DNA of 64,000 nucleotides from Streptomyces sp. ITFR-16 (GTDB lineage: Bacteria; Actinomycetota; Actinomycetes; Streptomycetales; Streptomycetaceae), in assembly GCF_031844705.1 (NCBI RefSeq), contig NZ_CP134609.1, positions 5,580,001 to 5,644,000 on the forward strand. Reading direction: 5' to 3'. Position numbers and translations under genes: made by a program. The notes beneath the pieces were generated by a model. It worked only from the letters and a program-made list of their open reading frames with translations. It did no database searches and was not told the DNA's origin. Shown here one piece after another: positions 17,000 through 25,086 of this stretch; positions within the stretch are counted from its first letter, which is position 1, and every line of letters begins with the position of its first letter.

Positions 17000-19590
17000 C
17001 AGGAGGCGGTCCCTTCGAGGGTGCGGACGGCGAGCACCGGACCGGCGAGGATGTCCAGATCGGGCTTGACCTGGTCGCGTTCCGGGACGAACTTCACCGA
17101 TGGATCGGGTGCGTCGGGTGCGTTGACGAAGGTGACGAACCGGCGCAGCCGCTCCGGGTCGCTGATGGTCTCGGCCCACTCGTCGCGGTAGCCGCGCACA
17201 TGGTCGGCCATCAGCCGCTCCAGTTCGTCGCAGAGCCCGAGCGTGTCGTGCACGACCACGTCCCGTACGTGCTCCAGGCCGCCGTCGATGCGCTCCAGCC
17301 AGGCCGAGGTGCGCTCCAGCCGGTCCGCCGTGCGGATGTAGAACATCAGGAACCGGTCGATCAGCCGGACCAGTTCGGCATCGGACAGATCCTGGGCGAG
17401 CAGGTCCGCGTGGCGCGGGGTGGCGCCGCCGTTGCCGCCCACGTACAGATTCCAGCCACCGGCCGTGGCGATGATCCCGAAGTCCTTGCCCCGGGCCTCC
17501 GCGCACTCCCGGGCACAGCCCGAGACCGCCGACTTCAGCTTGTGCGGGGAGCGCAGACCCCGGTAGCGCAGCTCCAGGTCGATCGCCATCTTCACGGAGT
17601 CCTGCACGCCGTAGCGGCACCAGGTCTGCCCCACGCAGGACTTGACCGTCCGCAGCGACTTCCCGTACGCGTGCCCCGACTCGAAGCCCGCGTCGACCAG
17701 CCGGGTCCAGATCAGCGGCAGCTGGTCGACGCGGGCGCCGAACAGGTCGATCCGCTGACCGCCGGTGATCTTGGTGTAGAGCCCGAAGTCCCGGGCCACC
17801 TCGCCGATCACGATCAGCTTCTCCGGGGTGATCTCGCCGCCGGGGATGCGCGGCACGACCGAGTACGAGCCATTGCGCTGGAGGTTGGCCAGGAAGTGGT
17901 CGTTGGTGTCCTGGAGCGCCGCCTGCTCGCCGTCCAGGACGTATCCGCCGGCGCCGACGGTCGGCGCCAGCGAGGCGATGACCGAGCCGACCGTCGGCTT
18001 GCACACCTCGCAGCCGTCACCACCGCGCGCCGCCTCACGGCCGTGCGAGTCGAGCAGCTCCGCGTAGGAGGTGATCCCCAGGGTGCGGACGATCTCGTAC
18101 AGCTCGCTGCGGGTGTACGGGAAGCAGCCGCACAGGCCCGCGTCCTGGCTCTGCGGGAGGAGCCGGCCGATCACCTTGACGCAACTGCCGCATCCGGTGC
18201 CCGCCTTGGTGCACTTCTTCACCTCGGGCAGGGTGGTGTGCGCGCGGACCGCGCCCTTGGTGACGTTGTGGCAGGAGCAGATCACCGCCTCGTCGGGCAG
18301 GGCGGAGGGGCCCAGCGCGACCGGGCCGCCCGCGCCCGCCGGCAGCACCAGCTGCTCGGGGGCGACCGGCAGGACCGTGCCGGTCATCGGACGCAGCGTG
18401 CCGTACTGGTCCGCGTCGCCCACCAGCACCCCGCCGAGCAGGGTGCCGTCCCGCGCGATCACGAGCTTCTTGTAGACCCCGGAGCGGGAGTCCGCGTACG
18501 TGACGTCGAGGCAGCCCTCGGTGCTCCCGTGCGCGTCGCCGAACGAGGCCACGTCCACCCCGAGCAGCTTCAGCTTCGTCGAGAGGTCGGCGCCGGTGAA
18601 CTCCGCCCGTCCGCCCGCGATCACCTCGGCGGCCGTCTGCGCCATCTCGTAGCCCGGCGCCACCAGTCCGTATACCCGCCCGTCCGAGGCGAGCGCGCAC
18701 TCCCCGATGGCGAAGACCGCAGGGTCGGAGGTCCGGCACTCCTCGTCGACGACGACGCCGCCGCGCGGCCCGACCGCCAGTCCGGCGTCCCGGGCCAGCT
18801 GGTCGCGCGGCCGTACCCCGGCCGAGAAGACCACCAGGTCCGCGGCGAGCGACGAGCCGTCGGAGAGCGACATCCCGTTCACCGCCCCGTCCTCGTCCGC
18901 GGTGACCTCCTGGGTGCCGACCCCCGTGTGGACGGTCAGGCCCATCTCCTCGACGGTGCGCAGCAGCGCGGCGCCTCCGCCCTCGTCGACCTGCACCGGC
19001 ATCAGCCGGGGCGCGAACTCCACCACGTGGGTGTCGAGGCCGAGCCCCTTCAGGGCGTCCGCCGCCTCCAGGCCGAGCAGCCCGCCGCCGACGACCGCGC
19101 CGGTCGTCGCCTTCTTCGCGTAGGCCTCGATCGCGCGCAGGTCATCGATGGTGCGGTAGACGAAGCAGCCCTCGCTGTCCTTACCGGGGACGGGCGGGAC
19201 GAACGGGGCGGAGCCGGTGGCCAGCACCAGCGTGTCGTACCCGAAGACCTCGCCGGAGCGCGCGGTGACCGTGCGGGCCGCGCGGTCCAGGGACCGCGCC
19301 GCGTCACCGAGGCGCAGCTCGAAGCCGTGCCGCTCCATGAAGCCCGGCTCGACCAGGGAGAGGTCCTGTGGTGTGCGGCCCGAGAAGTACGAGGTGAGCT
19401 GGACCCGGTCGTAGGCGGCGCGCGGCTCCTCGCACAGGACGACGACCCGCGCTGCGCCGGCGGCGGGCGTCAGCCCGCGGTCGGCGAGGGCCTCCAGGAA
19501 CCGCTGGCCGACCATCCCGTGCCCGACGACCACGAGGGTCGGCACGGAGGGAGGCGCGGTCGGGGAAGTCGGGGAAGGGGACACCGGCAT
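16999..19590 (-). CDS. nirB: Assimilatory nitrite reductase large subunit
   Basis: 863-residue siroheme- and FAD-containing NADH nitrite reductase. Domains in order: pyridine-nucleotide-disulfide oxidoreductase with FAD motif VVVGHGMVGQRFLEAL and NAD motif VVGGGLLGLEAADAL (residues 18-300); BFD-like [2Fe-2S] domain VICSCHNV...CTKAGTGCGSC (about 435-480); ferredoxin-like half-domain and siroheme/4Fe-4S domain with CVGQTWC and GCARECAEARGKD, giving the Cx5C/Cx3C cluster ligands (about 560-800). Upstream is a GlnR-like box, so nitrogen control is expected. The sirohydrochlorin-chelatase-like gene about 7 kb downstream could supply siroheme. Confidence 0.96.
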   Translation of the reverse strand: MPVSPSPTSPTAPPSVPTLVVVGHGMVGQRFLEALADRGLTPAAGAARVVVLCEEPRAAYDRVQLTSYFSGRTPQDLSLVEPGFMERHGFELRLGDAARSLDRAARTVTARSGEVFGYDTLVLATGSAPFVPPVPGKDSEGCFVYRTIDDLRAIEAYAKKATTGAVVGGGLLGLEAADALKGLGLDTHVVEFAPRLMPVQVDEGGGAALLRTVEEMGLTVHTGVGTQEVTADEDGAVNGMSLSDGSSLAADLVVFSAGVRPRDQLARDAGLAVGPRGGVVVDEECRTSDPAVFAIGECALASDGRVYGLVAPGYEMAQTAAEVIAGGRAEFTGADLSTKLKLLGVDVASFGDAHGSTEGCLDVTYADSRSGVYKKLVIARDGTLLGGVLVGDADQYGTLRPMTGTVLPVAPEQLVLPAGAGGPVALGPSALPDEAVICSCHNVTKGAVRAHTTLPEVKKCTKAGTGCGSCVKVIGRLLPQSQDAGLCGCFPYTRSELYEIVRTLGITSYAELLDSHGREAARGGDGCEVCKPTVGSVIASLAPTVGAGGYVLDGEQAALQDTNDHFLANLQRNGSYSVVPRIPGGEITPEKLIVIGEVARDFGLYTKITGGQRIDLFGARVDQLPLIWTRLVDAGFESGHAYGKSLRTVKSCVGQTWCRYGVQDSVKMAIDLELRYRGLRSPHKLKSAVSGCARECAEARGKDFGIIATAGGWNLYVGGNGGATPRHADLLAQDLSDAELVRLIDRFLMFYIRTADRLERTSAWLERIDGGLEHVRDVVVHDTLGLCDELERLMADHVRGYRDEWAETISDPERLRRFVTFVNAPDAPDPSVKFVPERDQVKPDLDILAGPVLAVRTLEGTAS

Positions 19591-19606
19591 CTCAGAGGCC
19601 TCCGTC

Positions 19607-19637
19607 GTCGGTGAGCAGTGGAGTCGGTGAGCAGTGG
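19607..19637. repeat. Tandem 15-base direct repeat in nirB upstream region
   Basis: Two copies of GTCGGTGAGCAGTGG separated by one base, 17 bases upstream of the nirB start (minus-strand sense). Probably in the nirB leader; function unknown. Confidence 0.6.
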
Positions 19638-19695
19638 GGCAGGGGCGGCAGGCCCGGGGCCTGTGTGCTCATGACGGGAAGCGTGTCCGGCGGGT

Positions 19696-19733
19696 GTTAC
19701 CCGGCCGGATCCCCGCTGTTTCCCGGGAGGAAC
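19696..19733 (-). promoter_or_regulatory. GlnR-like nitrogen-control box upstream of nirB
   Basis: On the minus strand the sequence reads GTTCC-n6-GAAAC-n6-GATCC-n6-GTAAC, four pentamers at exact 11-base spacing. This matches the Streptomyces GlnR pattern gTnAC-n6-GaAAC repeated, with two degenerate elements. It lies about 105 bases upstream of nirB, and nirB is a known GlnR target in S. coelicolor. Confidence 0.65.
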
Positions 19734-19797
19734 CTTGCGCTCAGCGCCCACCGGGCGGGTCTGTGAGGCCCGGGGTGCGCGCCGGGATCCGAGACGG

Positions 19798-19828
19798 TTG
19801 GACGGCGCACACATGTTCTCCTTAGGGT
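19798..19828 (+). promoter_or_regulatory. Promoter of the TSUP gene, probably leaderless
   Basis: TTGGAC and TAGGGT separated by 19 bases. The TAGGGT box ends 7 bases before the ATG and no ribosome-binding site is present, so transcription probably begins at or next to the start codon. Confidence 0.55.
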
Positions 19829-19835
19829 CGCGGTC

Positions 19836-20624
19836 ATGCCCGACATCACCCTGACCACGCTCGTTGTGCTGTGCCTCGCCGCCGCGGCGGCCGGCTGGAT
19901 CGACGCCGTGGTCGGGGGCGGCGGACTGCTCCTGCTGCCCGCGCTGCTGCTGGGCCTGCCGCACCTGCCGGCCGCGCAGATCCTCGGCACCAACAAGGCG
20001 GTCGCCATCGTCGGCACCTCGGGCGCCGCCGTCACCTACGCCCGCAGAGCGCCGGTGCGGGTCGGCACGGCCGTACGGATCGGCCTCGCGGCCCTGGCCG
20101 GATCGATGACCGGCGCCTTCTTCGCCGCCGGGATCAGCAGCGAGGTGCTGCGCCCGGTGATCATGGTGGTGCTGCTGGGGGTGGCGGCGTTCGTGATGCT
20201 GCGGCCGCAGTTCGGCCGGGCGGCCGGGGACGGCGTCGCGCCGCAGGTCACCCGGGCCCGCACCGTCACCGCGATCGTCCTGGTGGGCGGCGGGATCGGC
20301 CTGTACGACGGGCTGTTCGGGCCCGGTACCGGCACCTTCCTGGTCCTGGCGCTGACCGCCGTGCTCCACCTCGACCTGGTGACGGCCTCCGCCACCGCCA
20401 AGATCGTCAACGTCTGCACCAACGCCGGGGCCCTCGCGATGTTCGCCTACCAGGGCAATGTGCTGTGGCAGCTGGCCGCGCTGATGGCGGTGTTCAACCT
20501 GGCGGGCGGTCTGCTCGGGGCGCGGATGGCGCTGCGCAAGGGCAGCGAGTTCGTGCGCGGGGTGCTGCTGGTGGTCGTCTTCTCGCTGGTCGCCAAGCTC
20601 GCCTTCGACCAGTGGCACGCCTGA
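19836..20624 (+). CDS. TSUP-family (TauE/SafE) membrane exporter
   Basis: 262-residue membrane protein with about eight predicted helices. It contains the TSUP signature AGWIDAVVGGGGLLLLPALL near the start and its repeat-related counterpart GLYDGLFGPGTGTFLVLAL in the second half, the duplicated glycine-rich loops of the fold. Family members move sulfite, sulfonates or other small anions. It is divergent from nirB, so both share a 245-base regulatory region; whether GlnR also affects it is open. No Shine-Dalgarno sequence, see the promoter entry. Confidence 0.87.
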   Translation: MPDITLTTLVVLCLAAAAAGWIDAVVGGGGLLLLPALLLGLPHLPAAQILGTNKAVAIVGTSGAAVTYARRAPVRVGTAVRIGLAALAGSMTGAFFAAGISSEVLRPVIMVVLLGVAAFVMLRPQFGRAAGDGVAPQVTRARTVTAIVLVGGGIGLYDGLFGPGTGTFLVLALTAVLHLDLVTASATAKIVNVCTNAGALAMFAYQGNVLWQLAALMAVFNLAGGLLGARMALRKGSEFVRGVLLVVVFSLVAKLAFDQWHA

Positions 20625-20633
20625 CCGCAGCCC

Positions 20634-21257
20634 TCAGCGCACCCCGGTGAGATGGGCGTACGCCACCACGTTGCCCCGGTAGCCCGTCGCCGCGGAGAAC
20701 CCACCGCCGCAGGTGATCAGCCGCAGCGAGGCTTGCTCCGACGCGCCGTACACCCGCTGGTCGGGGAAGTCGTCGCTCTCGTACACCTCGATCGCGTCGA
20801 CCGAGAAGACGGCGGTCCGGCCGTCCTGCCGGAGCACCTCGACCGAGCTGCCCTTCTTCAGCGCGCCCAGGTCGTAGAAGACGGACGGGCCCTGGGCGTT
20901 GTCGACATGGCCCGCGACGATCGCCGTGCCCTTGGCGCCGGGCGGGGTGCCGTCCTTGTACCAGCCGACGATGTCGGTGTTCCCGGCCGGCGGCACGTCG
21001 AGGCTGCCGTCCGCGCCGAGCCCGAGCCGCATCATCGGGGCGTCGACCCGGATGCTGGGGATGGAGATGCGGACGGGGGCCGAGGGCCGCAGCGGCTCGG
21101 CGACGGGGGAGCCCGGCAGCAGCGCGGGGCCTGCGGCGAAGGCCTCGGCCGAGGCGGGGGCGGGCGGGGTGAGCCGGGTGTCCGCGCCGTTCCGGATCAG
21201 CCAGACACCGGCCAGCGCCGCGACGACGAGCAGCCAGCCCTTGGCCTTCTGGGACAC
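20634..21257 (-). CDS. Class F sortase
   Basis: 207-residue membrane-anchored transpeptidase. An N-terminal signal anchor (GWLLVVAALAGVWLI) is followed by the sortase barrel with the catalytic His in VAGHVDNAQGPSVFYDL, Cys in LRLITCGGG and the following Arg in TGYRGNVV. The start chosen is the GTG with GGAGG six bases upstream; an in-frame GTG 78 bases further up has no ribosome-binding site and would add a Pro-rich tail. The gene immediately upstream, on the same strand, encodes a secreted protein with a sortase-like C-terminal anchor and is its likely substrate. Confidence 0.9.
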   Translation of the reverse strand: MSQKAKGWLLVVAALAGVWLIRNGADTRLTPPAPASAEAFAAGPALLPGSPVAEPLRPSAPVRISIPSIRVDAPMMRLGLGADGSLDVPPAGNTDIVGWYKDGTPPGAKGTAIVAGHVDNAQGPSVFYDLGALKKGSSVEVLRQDGRTAVFSVDAIEVYESDDFPDQRVYGASEQASLRLITCGGGFSAATGYRGNVVAYAHLTGVR

Positions 21258-21364
21258 GGTCGTCCTCCGGGTGGACGAGGGAGGGACGGGGGAAACGGTC
21301 CCGTCCCGGTGGCGCGGGGCCACCGGGACGGACACCGGGCGGTACGGAGAGGTGGAAGTCTCCG

Positions 21365-22201
21365 TCAGCTGCCGTCCCGCGTGCCGCTCGCCCGGCGACG
21401 CAGGAGCCAGGCTCCGCCGACGGCGGTAGCGGCGAGAACGCCGGCTCCCGCCGCGATCTGGGTGGTGTCCGGTCCGACGCTGCCGCCGATACCGGTCTTC
21501 ACATGCCCCGTGGGGGCGGTGGGTGCGGCCGTGGTGCGGTGGCCGGAGGGGGTCTCGCGGTCTCCGGACGCGCTGTCGCGTCCGGGAGAGCTCGGCCGCT
21601 CCGAGGGGACCGGCCGCTCGCTGGGGGTGCCCCGGCCCGGGTCGGCGGGAGCGTCCGGCACGAGGGCGGAACCGGAGGCCTCGGCCTCGTCGAGCCCGGT
21701 GGGGTCGTACTCCTCGGTGTCGTAGAGGTCCGAGGGCAGACCGGCACCTGCGGGGGACTCCTCGGCCTCGCCGGAGGCGGAGGCGGACGCGGGGTCCGGC
21801 GCGCTGTCGGCGGCGTCCTTGCCCGCCGTGCCCGCGGCCTTCACCTCGATCTCGCCGGTGGCCTCCTTGCCGTTCTCACAGGCCACATCGATGCTGTACG
21901 GCCCGGGTTCGACATTGCCCGGCACCCGGAACGAACCGGCCAGGACCTCCTTGAGGGTGGCCGGGGCGAGCGCGAACTTCGGCGCGTCCAGCGCGCCGGT
22001 GTCACCCGTGGCGCCGGTGTCGCCCCCGCAGACATTGGTGTTCACCGTGACGGTGGTGCCCGGGGCGGCGCTCGCGGGAGTGATCTCCAGTGGCCCCAGT
22101 TCGTCCCCGTACGCGGACGGGGCGGCGGCACCGAGGCCGAGCGCGGCCGCGGCGAGTGCCGTGGCAGCGGTGCCGGTCACGAGACGGGCGGGACTGCGCA
22201 T
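21365..22201 (-). CDS. Secreted, probably sortase-anchored surface protein
   Basis: 278-residue exported protein. Signal peptide MRSPARLVTGTAATALAAAA to about AYGDE; a beta-rich N-terminal domain (LEITPASAAPGTTVTVNTNVC, with a second Cys in IDVACENGK that may form a disulfide); a long acidic/Ser/Pro linker (residues 130-235); then VKTGIGGSVGPDTTQIAAG, a hydrophobic helix and the RRR tail of a wall-sorting signal. The canonical LPxTG is replaced by VKTGIGGS, as in other class-F-sortase partners. Ribosome-binding site GGAGGAACTCCCC. It probably forms an operon with the downstream sortase. No enzymatic motif seen. Confidence 0.8.
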   Translation of the reverse strand: MRSPARLVTGTAATALAAAALGLGAAAPSAYGDELGPLEITPASAAPGTTVTVNTNVCGGDTGATGDTGALDAPKFALAPATLKEVLAGSFRVPGNVEPGPYSIDVACENGKEATGEIEVKAAGTAGKDAADSAPDPASASASGEAEESPAGAGLPSDLYDTEEYDPTGLDEAEASGSALVPDAPADPGRGTPSERPVPSERPSSPGRDSASGDRETPSGHRTTAAPTAPTGHVKTGIGGSVGPDTTQIAAGAGVLAATAVGGAWLLRRRASGTRDGS

Positions 22202-22422
22202 GGGGAGTTCCTCCGAGCAAGGGGCGCTGGCGGGTGGTCCGTGCTCCGAGCCAACCGCCCGCCGGGCCCCGATGCCTGCTGACACCGAGTCAGCTTTCAC
22301 CCGTACGGACCGGCTCCGCCTCCTTGCCACCCCGTATGTCCGCAGGTCACGGCGGTGATGGCGGGAAGTGGGGACCCTTCTTCGCGGCCCGGTGCCGATC
22401 GGGTGACGGCCCCCATGGGTAA

Positions 22423-22438
22423 TGTGATGCACATCACA
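22423..22438. promoter_or_regulatory. CRP-type palindrome TGTGATGCACATCACA
   Basis: A perfect TGTGA-N6-TCACA site; the spacer TGCACA is itself nearly symmetric. It matches the CRP consensus and also fits the looser Streptomyces Crp pattern GTG-N8-CAC. The only gene reading away from it is the surface-protein/sortase pair. Confidence 0.55.
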
Positions 22439-22511
22439 TGCATGCACCGGTCGTCGCCGGGCACACGCATGACACCCCCCACGGGACGGTGTGCGCAGCC
22501 GCCCCCGGCCG

Positions 22512-22555
22512 CCGACCCTTCCGGACCCACCCCCCCCTGGGCCCGGAAGGGTCGG
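22512..22555 (-). terminator. Hairpin terminator after the DUF5990 gene
   Basis: 13-bp perfect stem CCGACCCTTCCGG / CCGGAAGGGTCGG with an 18-base C-rich loop, starting 24 bases beyond the stop codon. Confidence 0.7.
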
Positions 22556-22578
22556 ACTGCGTTACCGGCCGGCCCCGC

Positions 22579-23097
22579 TCACTGCGGCGCGGTCGCGGAC
22601 CACGCGATGGCGGGCGGCCTGATCCGGGCGCAGCGCGGGCGCCCCTCGGCGTCGGAGAGCGGCAGCCGTGCGGTGAGGTGCCCGGAGCGTACGGCCGCTT
22701 CGAGGACATCCGCGTCGATGTCGGCGAACATCAGCTTCGCCCGCCGGAACATCGAGAAGAGCCCGGTGGCGTCGACCGTGCCCCAGGACAGGTAGACGAA
22801 GCGCCCGCCGAGCCGGTTCTGCACATACGGCCCGCGGATCTCGACACCCTCCGCGCCGGCCTCGGCGGTGCACTCGAGGGTCCAGCGGGCGGCGGGCGCG
22901 TCGCCGGGGAGCAGTCCGAGCAGCTCGCCGGGCCGGTCCCGGCGCTGCACGCCCACATGGATGTTCTCGTAGCCGGGGAAGTCGCCGCCCGGCCCGCAGA
23001 CGCGGCCGGGCAGGTCCGAGCCCTCGATATGGATCTGCACGGGGTGGACCCGCACGGGCGGGCGCGGGTCTTCGGTGGGGATCTCCATGCCGCCCAT
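22579..23097 (-). CDS. DUF5990-family protein
   Basis: 172-residue protein recognisable from DLPGRVCGPGGDFPGYENI and HVGVQRRDRPGELLGLLPGD, then YVQNRLGGRFVYLSWGTVD and FRRAKLMFADI. The family is small, cytoplasmic and functionally uncharacterised. I used the first ATG of MGGMEIP because GAGGAGG lies four bases before it; the second ATG nine bases later is possible. It follows the class IV aminotransferase gene by 23 bases on the same strand and probably shares its transcript. Confidence 0.8.
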   Translation of the reverse strand: MGGMEIPTEDPRPPVRVHPVQIHIEGSDLPGRVCGPGGDFPGYENIHVGVQRRDRPGELLGLLPGDAPAARWTLECTAEAGAEGVEIRGPYVQNRLGGRFVYLSWGTVDATGLFSMFRRAKLMFADIDADVLEAAVRSGHLTARLPLSDAEGRPRCARIRPPAIAWSATAPQ

Positions 23098-23120
23098 CGT
23101 GCCTCCTCGGGCGGGGTGCG

Positions 23121-23921
23121 TCAGACGGCGTCCTGCGGCGCGGCCTCGTACGCCGCCTCCAGGCGCCGCATCAGCTCCCCGTCGACCGTGAAGGCGGTGG
23201 TGTCGATCCGGGCGACCGGCGCCATGCCCTGCGAATTGGTGACGAACGCCGAGCGGAAGGCGCCGAGGCCGTCCAGCGTCACCGGCCTGCGCAGCGTCGG
23301 GACGCCCGCGCCCGGCAACTCCTGCTCCAGCAGCGCCATGGTGGTGCCGGACAGTGCCGGGGCCTGCGGCCAGATGACCGAAGTGCCGTCCCAGAATCCG
23401 ATGTTGGTGATCGCCCCCTCGGTCACCGAGCCGTCGGGCAGGGCCAGCAGCGCGTCGTCGAAGCCCGAACGGCGGGCCAGATGCGCGTAGTAGGTCTGGC
23501 CGAACTCGCCCGGCCGCTTGAGATGCGGCGCGGTGCGTGCGAACGGGACGGACATCAGGCTCCTGGGCTCCGGTGTCATCCGGACCGGGCCGCGCACCGT
23601 CACCATGACGCTCGTCCGGCCGGCCTCCGGCGGCAGGTACGCCTGCACCCGCACCGAGGCGTCCGCCGTCCCCGCGCTCTCCAGCGCGTGCCGGATCAGT
23701 CCGCGCACCCGGCCGCCGTCCAGGGGGAGTTCGAACAGCTCCCGGTTCGCCGCGTCCAGCCGGGCCAGATGCAGCCCCAGGCCGCGCACCCGCCCGTCCC
23801 TGACCTGGAGGGCGGTGAAGTGGCCGTAGTTGAAGAAGACGGCCGTGCGCAGGTCGTCCTCGGTGGCCGGATGACCGTCGAACTCGGCGTAGGGGAAGGG
23901 GGTGGCCGCTGGAGTCGTCAT
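23121..23921 (-). CDS. Class IV (branched-chain/ADCL-type) aminotransferase-like protein
   Basis: 266-residue fold-type IV PLP enzyme. Landmarks are RVRGLGLHLARLDAANREL, the Lys in HLKRPGEFGQTYYAHLARR as candidate Schiff-base residue, DGSVTEGAITNIGFW (E..TNI) and the late SAFVTNSQGMAPVARID. Such stand-alone proteins are usually annotated as aminotransferases or aminodeoxychorismate lyases; the activity is not settled by sequence. A GTG three codons upstream is an alternative start. Divergent from the SoxR-type promoter of the FMN reductase. Confidence 0.8.
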   Translation of the reverse strand: MTTPAATPFPYAEFDGHPATEDDLRTAVFFNYGHFTALQVRDGRVRGLGLHLARLDAANRELFELPLDGGRVRGLIRHALESAGTADASVRVQAYLPPEAGRTSVMVTVRGPVRMTPEPRSLMSVPFARTAPHLKRPGEFGQTYYAHLARRSGFDDALLALPDGSVTEGAITNIGFWDGTSVIWPQAPALSGTTMALLEQELPGAGVPTLRRPVTLDGLGAFRSAFVTNSQGMAPVARIDTTAFTVDGELMRRLEAAYEAAPQDAV

Positions 23922-23973
23922 GGCGTCCACCGTATGCCGACACGCCCGGCGGACGGCCCGCCGGAGACCGCGC

Positions 23974-24001
23974 TTGACCTCAACCATGGTTGATGTACGA
24001 G
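23974..24001 (+). promoter_or_regulatory. SoxR-type promoter and operator
   Basis: A -35 box TTGACC runs into CCTCAACCATGGTTGATG (23978-23995), whose core TCAACCATGGTTGA is a perfect 14-base palindrome. A weak -10 (TACGAG) follows. The geometry, operator between -35 and -10, is that of MerR/SoxR-activated promoters, and the half-site CCTCAAc matches SoxR boxes. The start codon lies 10 bases after the -10, so the transcript has almost no leader. Confidence 0.7.
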
Positions 24002-24011
24002 CCTCTTGCCC

Positions 24012-24638
24012 ATGGACCTCACCACAGCGGAGAACTCCGCAGCCACCACGCCCGCGCCCGCCGCTCCCCTGAAGGTGGCGGTCATCCTCGCCAGCAACCG
24101 CGAGGGACGGTTCGCGCCCGTCATCGCCGACTGGTTCCTGGCACGGGCCGCCGGCCGCTCCGCCCTGGAGACCGACCTCATCGACGTCGCCGCGCTCGAC
24201 CTCCCCACGGCCCTCTCCTACAGCCCGGACCCCCGGACCCGGGAGGTGCTGGCCGAGGTCTCGGCCCGGCTGGCCGCCGCCGACGCGTTCGTCGTCATCA
24301 CCCCCGAGTACAACCACTCCTACCCGGCCCCGCTCAAGAACCTCATCGACCTGCACCGCGCCGAATGGCAGGCCAAGCCGGTCGCCTTCGTCTCCTACGG
24401 CGGGGTCTCCGGCGGGCTGCGGGCGGTCGAGCACCTGCGCCAGGTCTTCGCCGAACTGCACGCCGTCTCGATCCGCGACACCGTCTCCTTCCACCACGCC
24501 GGCGCCCTGTTCGACGACGAGGGCAGGCACCGGGACCCGGCCGGCCCCGACGCCGCCGCGAAGACACTGCTCGACCAGCTGTTCTGGTGGGGCCGGGCGC
24601 TGCGGGACGCGAAGGCGGCCCATCCGTACGGCGGCTGA
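24012..24638 (+). CDS. NADPH-dependent FMN reductase (SoxR-regulon type)
   Basis: 208-residue flavodoxin-fold quinone/FMN reductase. It has the FMN phosphate loop LASNREGRFAPVIADWFL and the family motif ITPEYNHSYPAPLKNLIDLH, then FVSYGGVSGGLRAVEHLR. I chose the ATG over a TTG two codons upstream; neither has a ribosome-binding site, consistent with the promoter lying directly in front. In S. coelicolor an FMN reductase of this kind is, as I recall, one of the few direct SoxR targets induced by redox-active pigments, and the operator here supports the same role. Confidence 0.88.
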   Translation: MDLTTAENSAATTPAPAAPLKVAVILASNREGRFAPVIADWFLARAAGRSALETDLIDVAALDLPTALSYSPDPRTREVLAEVSARLAAADAFVVITPEYNHSYPAPLKNLIDLHRAEWQAKPVAFVSYGGVSGGLRAVEHLRQVFAELHAVSIRDTVSFHHAGALFDDEGRHRDPAGPDAAAKTLLDQLFWWGRALRDAKAAHPYGG

Positions 24639-24707
24639 CCTGGCGGCGGCGGCCCGCTGCCGGACAATCGGGGGAGGGGGACCGCCGACCGCTGCGAGGA
24701 GACCGAA

Positions 24708-25046
24708 GTGACGACACCGGCATGGCTGGCCGTACTGACCACGACGGACAGCGAGGAGAAGGCCCGGATCCTGGCGCGGGGCGCGGTGGAGGCACGGCTC
24801 GCCGCCTGCGTGCAGATCTCCGCGCCCGTCACCTCGGTCTACCGCTGGCAGAACGCGGTCGAGACCACCGAGGAGTGGCAGCTGCTGCTCAAGACGACCG
24901 CCGAGCGGTACGACGAGCTGCAGGCGTACATCGAGGAGGCGCACGACTACGAGACCCCCGAGATCATCGCCCTGCCGGTGCTCCGGGGCAGCGCCCGCTA
25001 CCTCGGCTGGGTCTCGGCCCAGACGGCGCCGGTCACCTCCCTCTGA
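24708..25046 (+). CDS. cutA: Divalent-cation tolerance protein CutA
   Basis: 112-residue CutA1 family member, small trimeric PII-like fold. Conserved features are VLTTTDSEEKARILARGAVE, LAACVQISAPVTSVYRW and the C-terminal YETPEIIALPV. Start GTG with GAGGAG six bases upstream. Reported roles in copper tolerance are not well established outside enteric bacteria. It sits between the FMN reductase and a convergent membrane protein gene, and its stop codon lies inside a 20-base tandem repeat. Confidence 0.92.
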   Translation: MTTPAWLAVLTTTDSEEKARILARGAVEARLAACVQISAPVTSVYRWQNAVETTEEWQLLLKTTAERYDELQAYIEEAHDYETPEIIALPVLRGSARYLGWVSAQTAPVTSL

Positions 25047-25077
25047 CGGGGGAGGCGACCGGCTGACGGGGGAGGCG
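25043..25077. repeat. Tandem repeat CTGACGGGGGAGGCG at cutA stop
   Basis: Two copies of CTGACGGGGGAGGCG with a 20-base period between convergent cutA and the ElyC/SanA-like gene. The first copy contains the cutA stop codon. Confidence 0.6.
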
Positions 25078-25086
25078 GTCCGGCCG

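Larger units (their letters stand above)
22202..22578. other. Intergenic region with CRP-like site and terminator
   Basis: 377 bases with no convincing gene. It carries a perfect CRP-type palindrome (22423-22438) about 220 bases upstream of the surface-protein gene and the hairpin terminator of the DUF5990 gene. Confidence 0.55.
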
